In this document: positions 1 to 7,930 of the stretch, in pieces
How the letters are laid out: every line of letters begins with the position of its first letter
How positions within the stretch are numbered: the first letter of the stretch is position 1
NCBI GenBank assembly: GCA_016788635.1
Contig: JAEUSU010000004.1
Location: 101,018-165,017 of the forward strand
Source: Flavobacteriales bacterium
GTDB lineage: Bacteria > Bacteroidota > Bacteroidia > Flavobacteriales_F > PHOS-HE28
DNA length: 64,000 bases
Direction: 5' to 3'
Notes under the pieces: model-generated
Database searches by the model: none
Told to the model about the DNA's origin: nothing
What the model saw: only the letters and a program-made list of their open reading frames with translations
Made by a program: the position numbers and the translations under genes

Positions 1-530
1 TCACCAAAGCCATGGACGAGTCCTATGCCGGCATGTACCACCGCCTGTTCGGGCTGGATGCCATAGGCTTGCGTTTCTTCAACGTGTACGGCGAACGACA
101 GGACCCCGAAGGCCCGTATGCGGCGGCCATTCCGCGTTTTCTGCGCAGCATGCTGCGTGGAGAAGCGCCCACGGTATTTGGGGATGGCCGGCAGACGAGG
201 GACTTCACGTATGTGGGGAACGCCGTGCAAGCGGTGGTGGCCGCATTGGGTACACGGGATGCACGCGCACCAGGTGGCGTGTTCAATGTGGCGTATGGCC
301 GGCGCACGGACCTGCTTGAACTGCTGGAACGCTTGCAGAGCGCGGTGCAGGAAGTAAGGCCCGATCTGGAGCCCATGCGGCCACACCATGTGGAGGAACG
401 CGCCGGGGATGTGCGCGACTCGCTGGCGGATATCGGCGCGGCGCGTGAAGTGCTCGGCTTCGAACCTGAGTTCAGTTTGGATGACGGCCTGGCACGTGCC
501 GTTCCCTGGTATGTGCGCCATTGGGGCTGA
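1..530 (+). CDS. NAD-dependent sugar epimerase/dehydratase, C-terminal part (5' end outside window)
   Basis: The reading frame is open from the window edge and ends at TGA 528-530. The visible 176 residues look like the C-terminal half of an extended short-chain dehydrogenase acting on nucleotide sugars. They begin just after the catalytic YxxxK position (TKAMDESYA follows it in this family) and contain RFFNVYGERQDP, a substrate-loop signature of UDP-sugar 4-epimerases and UDP-glucuronate epimerases. The segment VFGDGRQTRDFTYVGNAVQAV is also typical. The Rossmann GxxGxxG half lies outside the window. The substrate cannot be told from this part; a role in surface glycan precursor supply is inferred from the many glycan genes further along. 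Confidence 0.85.
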   Translation, partial: TKAMDESYAGMYHRLFGLDAIGLRFFNVYGERQDPEGPYAAAIPRFLRSMLRGEAPTVFGDGRQTRDFTYVGNAVQAVVAALGTRDARAPGGVFNVAYGRRTDLLELLERLQSAVQEVRPDLEPMRPHHVEERAGDVRDSLADIGAAREVLGFEPEFSLDDGLARAVPWYVRHWG

Positions 531-624
531 GCGTGCCCTAGCGGTGATGCCGTAGGACACGCGTTCCCTTGCCTGGTCGCGGATGTTGTTCGTGGCCTGC
601 AAAAGGCCTCATCGACCTGCCCGT

Positions 625-632
625 TACATTCG
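625..632 (+). promoter_or_regulatory. Bacteroidota -7 box (TACATTCG)
   Basis: TACATTCG is one base from the TANNTTTG consensus and lies 43 nt before the SLC13-type transporter start at 676. No convincing -33 TTG was seen. Confidence 0.4.
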
Positions 633-675
633 CCACCTCTCTTGTGCTTGTTCTGCACCAGAGGCATCAACGCAC

Positions 676-2472
676 ATGTCACCCCACGAATGGATCGTCC
701 TGGTCACCATTACAGGTGCCTTGGTCCTGTTCGTGAGCAACCGCCTGTCGGTTGACCTGGTGGCGCTGTTGCTGATCGCCGTGTTGCTGGTTACCGGGGT
801 GCTTACACCGGCTGAGGCGGTGGCCGGCTTCAGTGATCCCGCCACCCTTACCGTGGCCTTCCTTTTCGTTTTGAGCGCGGCACTGCTGCGCACCGGCGTG
901 CTGGCCACGCTGGGCCCTGCGCTGGGTGCTCGCGCACGCATCGACAGCGCCTTCGGGCTCATGGCCTTCATGCTGGCCGTGGCCGTGGTGAGCGCCTTCA
1001 TCAACAACACGCCCATTGTGGCGGTACTGATACCGGTGGCGGTGCAGATGGCGCGTGTCGCTCATGTGCATCCCGCCAAGCTGCTCATCCCACTCTCTTT
1101 CGGCACCATCCTCGGTGGCATATGCACCCTCATCGGCACCAGCACCAACATTGTGGTGAGCGGGCTTGCGGAACAGGCCGGCCAGGCACCACTGGGCATG
1201 TTCCAGATGACCCCGGTCGGTCTGGTCTTCATGGCCGCAGGTGTGCTCTACATGGGGTTGGTGGGCCGGCATCTGTTGCCTTCGCCCACGGTATCCACCG
1301 ACCTGCGTGAGGTGTTCGGCATGGCCGGCTATCTGACGCAGATCGAATTGCATGCCGGTGGGCGCATGGTGGGCAAGCGCATCATGGATTCGCTGTTGGT
1401 CAAGCAGCTGGATATGGACATCATTGCCGTGGACCGGTCGGGGGAGCGTTTCACCATGCCCGCAGGCGATATGGTGTTGCAGGCCGGGGACCGCCTGACC
1501 GTGCGGTGTGATGTGGCCCGCATCCGGGAGCTCAAGGACCAGGCCCGCATCGGGGTACGACCGGATTTTGATGTGGCGGGAGATGACCTGCGCGCACGCG
1601 GCACCACCCTTGTGGAAATGGTGATCACCGCGAACAGTCCGCTCGCCGGGCAGACCCTGCATGACGCCGACCTCATCCGCCGCTACCGCGCGGTGCCATT
1701 GGCCCTGCGCCGCAGGGAGGAGGTGTTGCATGATCGCCTGCATGATGTGGAACTGGCTTCCGGTGACGTGGTGCTGGCGGAGGTGCGTGCGCATTACGTG
1801 GAAACCCTTCGGAAGCTCGAGCGCACGCCGGACGCACCCTTTGCGCTGCTCACGGAAAGCCCGGGCATCCCCGAGTTCGATCGCAAGCGCTTCCTCATCG
1901 TGGCCTTGCTGCTGCTGGGGGTGGTCGTTTGCAGCAGCACCGGCGTGCTCCCGGTGATGGTGGCGGCCTTGCTGGCCACGGTGCTGGTGGTGCTCTTCGG
2001 AGCGCTGAACATGAAGGAGGTGTACGAGGCCGTGGAGTGGCGCATCGTATTCCTGATGGCCGGTGCGTTCGCGCTGGGCGCTGCGCTGCACAAAACGGGT
2101 CTGGACCTGCGTGCCGCTGGTGCCCTGGTCGATTCGCTTGGTGGCTATGGTCCGGTGGCCGTGGTGGGCGGGTTGTACCTGTTCACGGCATTGCTCACCG
2201 AGATGGTCAGCAACACGGCCACAGCCGCATTGATGACCCCACTGGCCATCGGCATTGCCGAGCGCTCCGGGCTCAATGCCACGCCCTTCATCATGACCAT
2301 CGCTTTCGCAGCCTCGGCCAGCTTCATGAGCCCCATCGGCTACCAGACCAATGCGATGGTGTTCAGCGCGGGGCAGTACCGTTACGTGGACTTCATGCGC
2401 GTGGGCGCGCCACTGCAATTGCTCCTTTGGGTGCTGGCCATGATGCTGATCCCACGGGTCTATCCCTTTTAA
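676..2472 (+). CDS. SLC13/ArsB-type anion permease with TrkA-C (RCK_C) domains
   Basis: This 598-residue inner-membrane protein has about five hydrophobic segments in its N-terminal third, a soluble middle (about residues 210-400) with two TrkA-C/RCK_C-like units, and a second hydrophobic half. That is the architecture of bacterial SLC13 sodium/dicarboxylate or sulfate transporters. INNTPIVAVLIP in the first half and SNTATAALMTPLAIGIA in the second are the paired SNT-type motifs that bind sodium and substrate. The start at 676 puts a membrane segment right at the N-terminus; an upstream in-frame start at 583 would add 31 residues with no family character. The substrate (sulfate, phosphate, dicarboxylate) cannot be read from sequence. 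The 3' end overlaps the convergent WD40 gene by 4 nt. Confidence 0.88.
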   Translation: MSPHEWIVLVTITGALVLFVSNRLSVDLVALLLIAVLLVTGVLTPAEAVAGFSDPATLTVAFLFVLSAALLRTGVLATLGPALGARARIDSAFGLMAFMLAVAVVSAFINNTPIVAVLIPVAVQMARVAHVHPAKLLIPLSFGTILGGICTLIGTSTNIVVSGLAEQAGQAPLGMFQMTPVGLVFMAAGVLYMGLVGRHLLPSPTVSTDLREVFGMAGYLTQIELHAGGRMVGKRIMDSLLVKQLDMDIIAVDRSGERFTMPAGDMVLQAGDRLTVRCDVARIRELKDQARIGVRPDFDVAGDDLRARGTTLVEMVITANSPLAGQTLHDADLIRRYRAVPLALRRREEVLHDRLHDVELASGDVVLAEVRAHYVETLRKLERTPDAPFALLTESPGIPEFDRKRFLIVALLLLGVVVCSSTGVLPVMVAALLATVLVVLFGALNMKEVYEAVEWRIVFLMAGAFALGAALHKTGLDLRAAGALVDSLGGYGPVAVVGGLYLFTALLTEMVSNTATAALMTPLAIGIAERSGLNATPFIMTIAFAASASFMSPIGYQTNAMVFSAGQYRYVDFMRVGAPLQLLLWVLAMMLIPRVYPF

Positions 2473-3386
2473 GCGCCTGCTTGCCGCCAGGCCAGGATGC
2501 GGCGGTCATCACCCGCAGTGAATAGGTCGCTGCCGATCCAGCACAAGGTGTTCACGGAATGGGTGTGGCCATCGTTCGCCCGCTCCACGCGCGCCAGTGG
2601 ACGCAGGTCGTGCGCGTTCCAGAGCTTTGCGGTCTTGTCCCGGCTGGCCGTGGCAAAGCGATCACCCGAAGCGGAGAATGCGATCGCATAAATACCCGCC
2701 TTGTGTGCAGGCCATGCATGTAGCGGGCTGAACGCATCGTCCGTTCTCCACACCCGGAGCTGACCATCCTTACCACCTGAAAGGAGGACCGGTTTATGCG
2801 GATGCCACGCCACTGACTGTGCACCTTCCTCATGTGCGCTCAAGGTGTGCAGCTCATTCAGACCCGGCAGGTCCAGGACGCGCACCATGCCATCGCCGCA
2901 GGCCACGGCCAGCCAGTGGCCATCATGGCTCACCGCCATGCTGCGGACCTTCTCCTCACACAAGGGGATCTGCCGTTCGAGCGCGATCTGCACGGCTTCA
3001 TCCTGCACCACCCAAAGGGCCACCGTACCGTCACCGGCACTGGTGGCCACACGGCCATCCGGAAGCGTTACCATGCCGAACACACCTTTGCGCTGTGCGG
3101 TGAAATGCCGCACCTCGGCACCGGCCTTCAAGTCGATCACCCTTAGGGAGCCGCTTTCGGTGCCCGCGAGCAGCCACGATCCTCCTCCCCATGCGTGCAG
3201 TGCGAATACCGCCTCATTCACGCGGGCCAGCACCCGGCCCTGTTCAGGTTGGTCCACATGCCATTGCACGATGGACCCATCGCCGGACGCGCTCAAAAAG
3301 GTGTCCTCGGGGGCTTGGGGAAGCAACGCGTAAACCGGACCACGGTGCCCGTGGAACGCATTCACACGGTGCAGCATATCGGACAT
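2469..3386 (-). CDS. WD40-repeat protein
   Basis: The 305 residues form one WD40 beta-propeller with about six or seven blades. Clear GH...W units are visible, such as DGQLRVW, DKTAKLW and the final DDRRILAW. No signal peptide is seen, so it is probably a cytoplasmic scaffold or binding protein without catalytic activity. It is the last gene of a minus-strand run: TonB receptor, fatty acid hydroxylase, then this gene 31 nt downstream of the hydroxylase stop. The partner is unknown, and WD40 sequence alone does not reveal function. Confidence 0.85.
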   Translation of the reverse strand: MSDMLHRVNAFHGHRGPVYALLPQAPEDTFLSASGDGSIVQWHVDQPEQGRVLARVNEAVFALHAWGGGSWLLAGTESGSLRVIDLKAGAEVRHFTAQRKGVFGMVTLPDGRVATSAGDGTVALWVVQDEAVQIALERQIPLCEEKVRSMAVSHDGHWLAVACGDGMVRVLDLPGLNELHTLSAHEEGAQSVAWHPHKPVLLSGGKDGQLRVWRTDDAFSPLHAWPAHKAGIYAIAFSASGDRFATASRDKTAKLWNAHDLRPLARVERANDGHTHSVNTLCWIGSDLFTAGDDRRILAWRQAGA

Positions 3387-3417
3387 GAAGGCAGGAGGCC
3401 AGGTGGCCGGGTCGCGG

Positions 3418-4065
3418 TCAGATCATGTTCTGCTTGGCAGCGGCCTTCCGCTTGGGATCGGGCGGCATGGTGCCGAACACGTAGTCCCAGAAAGGGGAGC
3501 TCACCCCAAAGGCGCCATCATCACCCACGAAGTGGTGCACGTTGTGATGCTTCCACAGGATCGAGAGGAAGTTGTGCGGTGGCTTGTACACGTGGATCAC
3601 GTAGTGCACCAACAGGTAGGTGCTGTAGCCGAAAAGGAAGCCACCGCCGAAGGCGAAGCCTGCATCACCCATCAGGGCACGGAACAGCAGGATGAACAAG
3701 ATGGCCAGCGACAGGCTCAGCAGGGGGGGGAGTGCCAGTCGGGACTTGTCACGCGGGTGGTCGTGGTGTATCCCATGGATCACATACTGCAACCGCTTGC
3801 GTGTCTCATTGGTGGCCGGCATATGATAGAAGTACCGGTGCACCAGGTATTCAATGAGAGAAAAGAAGAAGGCACCCACGAAAAAGAGCAGAAAGGCCTG
3901 CCCCCAGCCGAGCCCAAGCCGCGCAATGGAATACCATATGGTGATGATCCCGATGCTCCAGAACAAGCTGAGCGGGACGGAGATGTGGGTGCGCGTGAGA
4001 CCTTCCAGAATGGGGTTCTTGAAGATGCGGCCGGCGTTGGCAATGTCTTTCTTGGGTTGGGCCAT
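3418..4065 (-). CDS. Fatty acid hydroxylase / sterol desaturase superfamily membrane protein
   Basis: This 215-residue membrane protein carries the histidine clusters of the di-iron fatty acid hydroxylase superfamily: HRYFYH, HGIHHDHP and HHNVHHF, separated by hydrophobic helices. Relatives such as eukaryotic FA2H hydroxylate the 2-position of acyl chains in sphingolipids. Bacteroidota make sphingolipids and hydroxylated fatty acids, so an acyl chain is the likely substrate (inference). The start at 4065 (MAQPKK) is favoured because a TACTTTTG -7 box sits just upstream at 4085-4092; a longer form from 4110 would begin upstream of that promoter. It is followed by the WD40 gene after 31 nt. Confidence 0.85.
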   Translation of the reverse strand: MAQPKKDIANAGRIFKNPILEGLTRTHISVPLSLFWSIGIITIWYSIARLGLGWGQAFLLFFVGAFFFSLIEYLVHRYFYHMPATNETRKRLQYVIHGIHHDHPRDKSRLALPPLLSLSLAILFILLFRALMGDAGFAFGGGFLFGYSTYLLVHYVIHVYKPPHNFLSILWKHHNVHHFVGDDGAFGVSSPFWDYVFGTMPPDPKRKAAAKQNMI

Positions 4066-4084
4066 GGCGTGCTGGAAGTCGCCG

Positions 4085-4092
4085 CAAAAGTA
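4085..4092 (-). promoter_or_regulatory. Bacteroidota -7 box (TACTTTTG) for the hydroxylase gene
   Basis: On the minus strand the sequence reads TACTTTTG, an exact match to TANNTTTG, ending 19 nt before the ATG at 4065. It implies a leader of about 13-16 nt and decides the start of the hydroxylase. Confidence 0.55.
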
Positions 4093-4123
4093 ATCGGCTG
4101 CCTTCAGCATGCCCTGACGAATC

Positions 4124-6160
4124 TCACCCCCACTTGCGAGGGGTGCGGAATGACCAGCGCAAGCCGGCATACAGCCCCACCGGTGGCGCCGGATTGAAAT
4201 AGCGCCTGCCGGGATCATCCACCTGCAGGAAACCAGAATAGTCCGCATTGAACAGGTTCTCCACATGGGCGAATACTTCGAGATCCGCGTTCGGCAGCCA
4301 GCCCACACGCAGGTGTGCGATGAGGTATCCGGGCGCGATGTCCCCGCAATTCAGGCATAGTGGCGTGGCATCGAGCAAGCGCAAGCCGAATTCCACCTGC
4401 CCGGTGCCGGCGCGCAATACCCGGGCGCGCAGACCCATTTGCATGGGCACCACGCCCGGTACCGCCCGTTCAGGCAGGGTGTCGGTCCGCTTCAGCCGGT
4501 GGTTCTGGAACGTGAGGAACCAGGCCAACTGATAGGTCCAGCGGTCCCTGGTCGCCGTGCCGTGGGCCTCCGCTTCCATGCCATCCAGCAGGGCTTTTCC
4601 GGCATTGGTATAGCCCACCGATCCATCCGCAGCGTCCACCTGCGCCACAATGAGGTCATCCACCCATCGGCGGTACAGGCTCAGGCTCATGCCGACAGGC
4701 ATGCTGTCCGGCGAGGTGAATACACCCACCTGCAGCTCCTGCACCCGCTCGGGCAGCAAAGCCTGGTTGAAGGCGCCTGTGGTGCCCAACAACTCCCACA
4801 CGGTGGGGCGCGAAACGCTGGTGGCATAGCGCACCGAAGTGGACAGCGACCGGGTCCAGCGTTGCTCCCAACTGGCCATGGGTGATGCAGCTGGCCCCAC
4901 GGAGGTCTGTGCCTGTGTGGTGCGGAGCAAGTCCACGTGATCGTAGTTGGTGCGCTCGGTGACGGCACCCAGGCGTAGCGCGATGCGGGCCCAACTGGCG
5001 GAAAGGCCTGCGAAGCCGTTCAGGTTGCCCACACGTGTATCGGCCTGCACACGCAGTGTATCGCGTTCGGCGTTCGTGAAGGCATACTCATCCAACCGAT
5101 CGCGTTCGGCCAGCACCTCCAGCCCGGCATGCCAGGCCCAGTGCACCGCTCCGGTGGAATGGTGGCCTTCCACGGTCATCCGGCCACCCAGCGCGGTGAT
5201 GCGCTCCTCCTTGTCCCCACTGGCCGCAGGGCTGTTCCCGTATGGATTGCGTTTGTTGATGCGTTGGGCCTGCACCCCCGTTCGCAGAATGATCATTCGT
5301 CCCAAGGGGCTCTCCACCGCGATGCCCCCGAACAGCTGTTGCTTGGCCACATGGGCATCGATCAATTGGGCGAAAGGGCGGGCGCTGCGCGGCTCCTGTG
5401 CTGCGGTGAGGCTGTCCAGCCCGCCCGGCAGGTCCCAACGGGCCTGCTGCCAGGTGAGGAAGGCTTCGCCAGTGGAACGCTTGTGGCGCCAGAGCGTGCG
5501 CACGAACACCTGGTCGCGTGCGGTCGATTCCTGCTGCCGGAAGCCATCATTCCGTTGGTGCACAGCACCCGCCTGAACCCCTTGGTGGCCGCTCATGGCG
5601 CCACCACGCACGCCCAGCCTGTAGTAGCCAAAGGGGCCGCCCAGTGCTTCCGCCTGCAACACACCGCCCTCCGCCGGAGGGAGTTCAAGCCCCGCGCGGA
5701 CCAACCCGGAAGGCGAGCTGCCAAAGCGGGGGTCACCTACCTGCCGGTCCACGATCAGCTGGTCCACCAACATCGGGTCCAGCAGTTCCAAGGGGGTGGA
5801 GCCATCGGCAAGGGTAAGCGGGAAGGGCCCCATGTACACCTTTACCCCACGCACACCAAAAGGTGCACGCAGCAGGCTGCCTCGGATGCTGAGGCGCGAG
5901 CTGCCACCACGCCCCCGTTCATCCATCTGCACGCCAGGTACCCACACCAGTGCAGAGCGAAGTGACGATCGCTCGAAACCTGCCAGCAGGGTGCTGTCGA
6001 CCTGGGTGCGGGCCGCATCGGGTTCGTCGCGCGTGTAGGGCAGGAATGGTCGAACGGTGAAGGTGCGCAAGCCGATCGCACCTGTGCTATCCGTCTGGGC
6101 GAACACGTGCGACCAGCTCAGGAAGGAGGTCAAATGGACAGTGAGCAGGAGGTACCGCAC
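4124..6160 (-). CDS. TonB-dependent outer-membrane receptor
   Basis: This is an outer-membrane beta-barrel for energised uptake of a metal chelate, vitamin or other ligand. A signal peptide is visible (RYLLLTVHLTSF...HVFAQ), then a plug domain with SRLSIRGSLLR and the ADGSTPLELLDP segment typical of FecA-like plugs. A long beta-rich barrel follows and closes near the C-terminus with GLYAGLRWSF. Length (about 678 residues) fits the family. No ATG fits the start well: GTG 6160 begins directly at the signal peptide, and GTG 6217 would add 19 polar residues. No SusD-like partner lies next to it, so it is probably not a glycan-uptake SusC. Substrate unknown. Confidence 0.85.
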   Translation of the reverse strand: MRYLLLTVHLTSFLSWSHVFAQTDSTGAIGLRTFTVRPFLPYTRDEPDAARTQVDSTLLAGFERSSLRSALVWVPGVQMDERGRGGSSRLSIRGSLLRAPFGVRGVKVYMGPFPLTLADGSTPLELLDPMLVDQLIVDRQVGDPRFGSSPSGLVRAGLELPPAEGGVLQAEALGGPFGYYRLGVRGGAMSGHQGVQAGAVHQRNDGFRQQESTARDQVFVRTLWRHKRSTGEAFLTWQQARWDLPGGLDSLTAAQEPRSARPFAQLIDAHVAKQQLFGGIAVESPLGRMIILRTGVQAQRINKRNPYGNSPAASGDKEERITALGGRMTVEGHHSTGAVHWAWHAGLEVLAERDRLDEYAFTNAERDTLRVQADTRVGNLNGFAGLSASWARIALRLGAVTERTNYDHVDLLRTTQAQTSVGPAASPMASWEQRWTRSLSTSVRYATSVSRPTVWELLGTTGAFNQALLPERVQELQVGVFTSPDSMPVGMSLSLYRRWVDDLIVAQVDAADGSVGYTNAGKALLDGMEAEAHGTATRDRWTYQLAWFLTFQNHRLKRTDTLPERAVPGVVPMQMGLRARVLRAGTGQVEFGLRLLDATPLCLNCGDIAPGYLIAHLRVGWLPNADLEVFAHVENLFNADYSGFLQVDDPGRRYFNPAPPVGLYAGLRWSFRTPRKWG

Positions 6161-6222
6161 GTGCCCAAAGGTGTGGCTTCGCTCGCGCCCATGACATTCG
6201 CGACCTGTTCGCGGCACATTCC

Positions 6223-6230
6223 TACTTTTG
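6223..6230 (+). promoter_or_regulatory. Bacteroidota -7 box (TACTTTTG) for tRNA-Val
   Basis: An exact TANNTTTG match, 31 nt upstream of the mature tRNA 5' end. It is the likely promoter of the tRNA and possibly of the cytochrome gene behind it. Confidence 0.5.
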
Positions 6231-6261
6231 CGCCCCTCGCTCCAGGGCGGGAAAGTATTCC

Positions 6262-6336
6262 GGGCATTTAGCTCAGCTGGTTCAGAGCACTACCTTGACA
6301 GGGTAGGGGTCACTGGTTCGAATCCAGTAATGCCCA
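6262..6336 (+). tRNA. tRNA-Val (anticodon GAC)
   Basis: The full cloverleaf folds by eye. The acceptor GGGCATT pairs with AATGCCC, the D-arm is GCTC...GAGC, the anticodon stem CTACC/GGTAG encloses the loop TTGACAG with anticodon GAC, and the T-arm is ACTGG TTCGAAT CCAGT. Length is 75 nt. The discriminator base is A and CCA is not encoded, so it must be added after transcription. Confidence 0.97.
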
Positions 6337-6372
6337 CGAGGACGACAGGCGCCGCCGGTCCCATTACATCCC

Positions 6373-6879
6373 ATGCGTTGGTTGGTGCCTGCTGTTCTGG
6401 TCTTCCTCGTCCTTGTTGTGGCCTTGTTGTTCGTACGTACCGAGCGACTGACTGCGCTGGCCGCCGAAAGACCGACCACCGCCTCGGAAAGCGTGAAGAA
6501 CGAGGAGCATGTGGAGGTGGCCGAATACATGAACCACATCCATCGTTACGCGCACAAGTTGTGGTTCGCTGCGGAGGCCGGCAACCTGCCTTTGGCGGCG
6601 TTCTACCTGGAGGAGCTGGAGGAAACCATGGAAGCGCTGGAAGAGGAGAGGGTGATCGATGAGGGCAAGGACCTGAGCGCCTTGCTCCGCCAATATGGCC
6701 TTCCTGCAGTGCATGCCTTGGAGGAACAGATGAAAGAACGGCAGCTGGCTGATTTCAAGGCTGGCTACGAGGCCTTGTTGGTGGGCTGCAATGCCTGCCA
6801 CGCCGCCAGCGACCACGCCTTCATACAGGTGCAGGTCCCCACGCTGAACCGTTATACCGATCAAGTGTTCCAGCCCTGA
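6373..6879 (+). CDS. Membrane-anchored c-type cytochrome, class II-like
   Basis: The 168 residues start with one uncleaved-looking membrane helix (about residues 3-21). A mostly helical, acidic domain follows, with a single heme c-binding motif CNACH at about residues 139-143 near the C-terminus. A helical protein with its CXXCH close to the C-terminus resembles class II cytochromes (cytochrome c', c556) rather than class I. It is likely periplasmic and anchored in the inner membrane, carrying electrons or binding a small ligand. The distal ligand cannot be assigned. It lies 36 nt after tRNA-Val and ahead of the DUF3078 gene. Confidence 0.75.
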   Translation: MRWLVPAVLVFLVLVVALLFVRTERLTALAAERPTTASESVKNEEHVEVAEYMNHIHRYAHKLWFAAEAGNLPLAAFYLEELEETMEALEEERVIDEGKDLSALLRQYGLPAVHALEEQMKERQLADFKAGYEALLVGCNACHAASDHAFIQVQVPTLNRYTDQVFQP

Positions 6880-6932
6880 AGCCTTCTCCCGGCTTCAAGC
6901 ATCCCAGAACCGACCGAAATCAACGCATCCCC

Positions 6933-7883
6933 ATGAATACAGTTGTACGCAGTCTGCTGATCACCCTGGTTTGCACAAGCCCGGCATGGGCACAGGGCGA
7001 CCTGAGCCAGGAAGACCGTGAGCGCATCAAGAAGGCCACCGAATCCGCCCAGGCCGATTCAGGCAAGGTGTGGACCAAGGGCGGCGTGTTCCAGCTCAAC
7101 TTCAGCCAGGTGCAACTGGTGAACTGGGCCGCGGGTGGTGCCAGTTCCATCTCGGGTCTCGCGCAGTTCAATGGGTTTGCCAACATGCGCCGCGGCTCCT
7201 GGGCGTGGGACAATTCATTGATCATGGCCTACGGTGCCATCAACGAGAGCGGAAAGAGGAGCCGCAAATCCGATGACCGGTTTGAACTGAACTCCCGCCT
7301 GGGTTATCAGTTGAATAAATCGAACTGGTTCGCCAGCGCCCTCTTCCAGTTCCGCTCCCAGTTCACGGTGGGTTATGACGTGGACATCGACACCCTGAAG
7401 ATCTCCAACCTGCTGGCGCCGGGTTATGTGTTGCTCGGTCTGGGTTTCGACTACAAACCCACGGACAAGTTCTCCTTCTACATCTCTCCAGCCATGACGA
7501 AGACCACCATCGTGGCGGACCAGTCACTTTTCAGCGGCGATCCCAACCAGACCCTGTTCGGGGTGCGCGCGGGAGAGACCACACTGTTCGAGATGGGGGC
7601 CTTTGCCAAGATCTTCTACACCACACCGCTGGCGGAGAACATCACCTTCCTGACCCGGGTGGATTTCTTCAGCAACTACCTGAGGGAACCGGAGAACATC
7701 GACGTGAACTGGGAAATGCTCTTCACCTTCAAGGTGAACAATTGGTTCGCGGCCACCATCAACACCTTGTTGATCTACGATCACGACATTGACATTGTGC
7801 GCGAGGAGGAGGGCGTGCTGAAGACCGGTCCGGCCACACAGTTCAAACAGACCCTTGCCATGGGCCTCACCTTCAAGTTCTGA
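6933..7883 (+). CDS. DUF3078 family secreted/outer-membrane protein
   Basis: The 316 residues begin with a signal peptide ending near PAWAQG. The mature region has the DUF3078 hallmark WTKGGVFQLNFSQVQL followed by NWAAGG, then alternating beta strands ending in GLTFKF. The terminal phenylalanine and the aromatic-rich strand pattern suggest an outer-membrane barrel. DUF3078 proteins are common in Bacteroidota and have no assigned biochemical function. The gene ends just before a strong hairpin at 7902-7930. Confidence 0.85.
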   Translation: MNTVVRSLLITLVCTSPAWAQGDLSQEDRERIKKATESAQADSGKVWTKGGVFQLNFSQVQLVNWAAGGASSISGLAQFNGFANMRRGSWAWDNSLIMAYGAINESGKRSRKSDDRFELNSRLGYQLNKSNWFASALFQFRSQFTVGYDVDIDTLKISNLLAPGYVLLGLGFDYKPTDKFSFYISPAMTKTTIVADQSLFSGDPNQTLFGVRAGETTLFEMGAFAKIFYTTPLAENITFLTRVDFFSNYLREPENIDVNWEMLFTFKVNNWFAATINTLLIYDHDIDIVREEEGVLKTGPATQFKQTLAMGLTFKF

Positions 7884-7901
7884 TACGCAACGAACGCGTA
7901 T

Positions 7902-7930
7902 CGAACGGCCCCGTAACGCGGGGCCGTTCG
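7902..7930. terminator. Bidirectional hairpin terminator between DUF3078 and glycosyltransferase genes
   Basis: A perfect 12-bp stem, CGAACGGCCCCG with CGGGGCCGTTCG, encloses a 5-nt loop between two convergent genes. Only a short T-rich stretch follows on the plus side. It overlaps no coding sequence and can serve both strands. Confidence 0.75.

Noticed and set aside
679-2418. Long open frame on the minus strand opposite the SLC13-type transporter
   Set aside because: High GC makes long antisense frames common; its residues are His/Gln/Arg-rich with no motif, and the plus-strand gene has clear family motifs.
4066-4110. Longer N-terminus for the fatty acid hydroxylase from 4110
   Set aside because: It would begin upstream of the exact TACTTTTG box at 4085-4092 and adds residues without family character.
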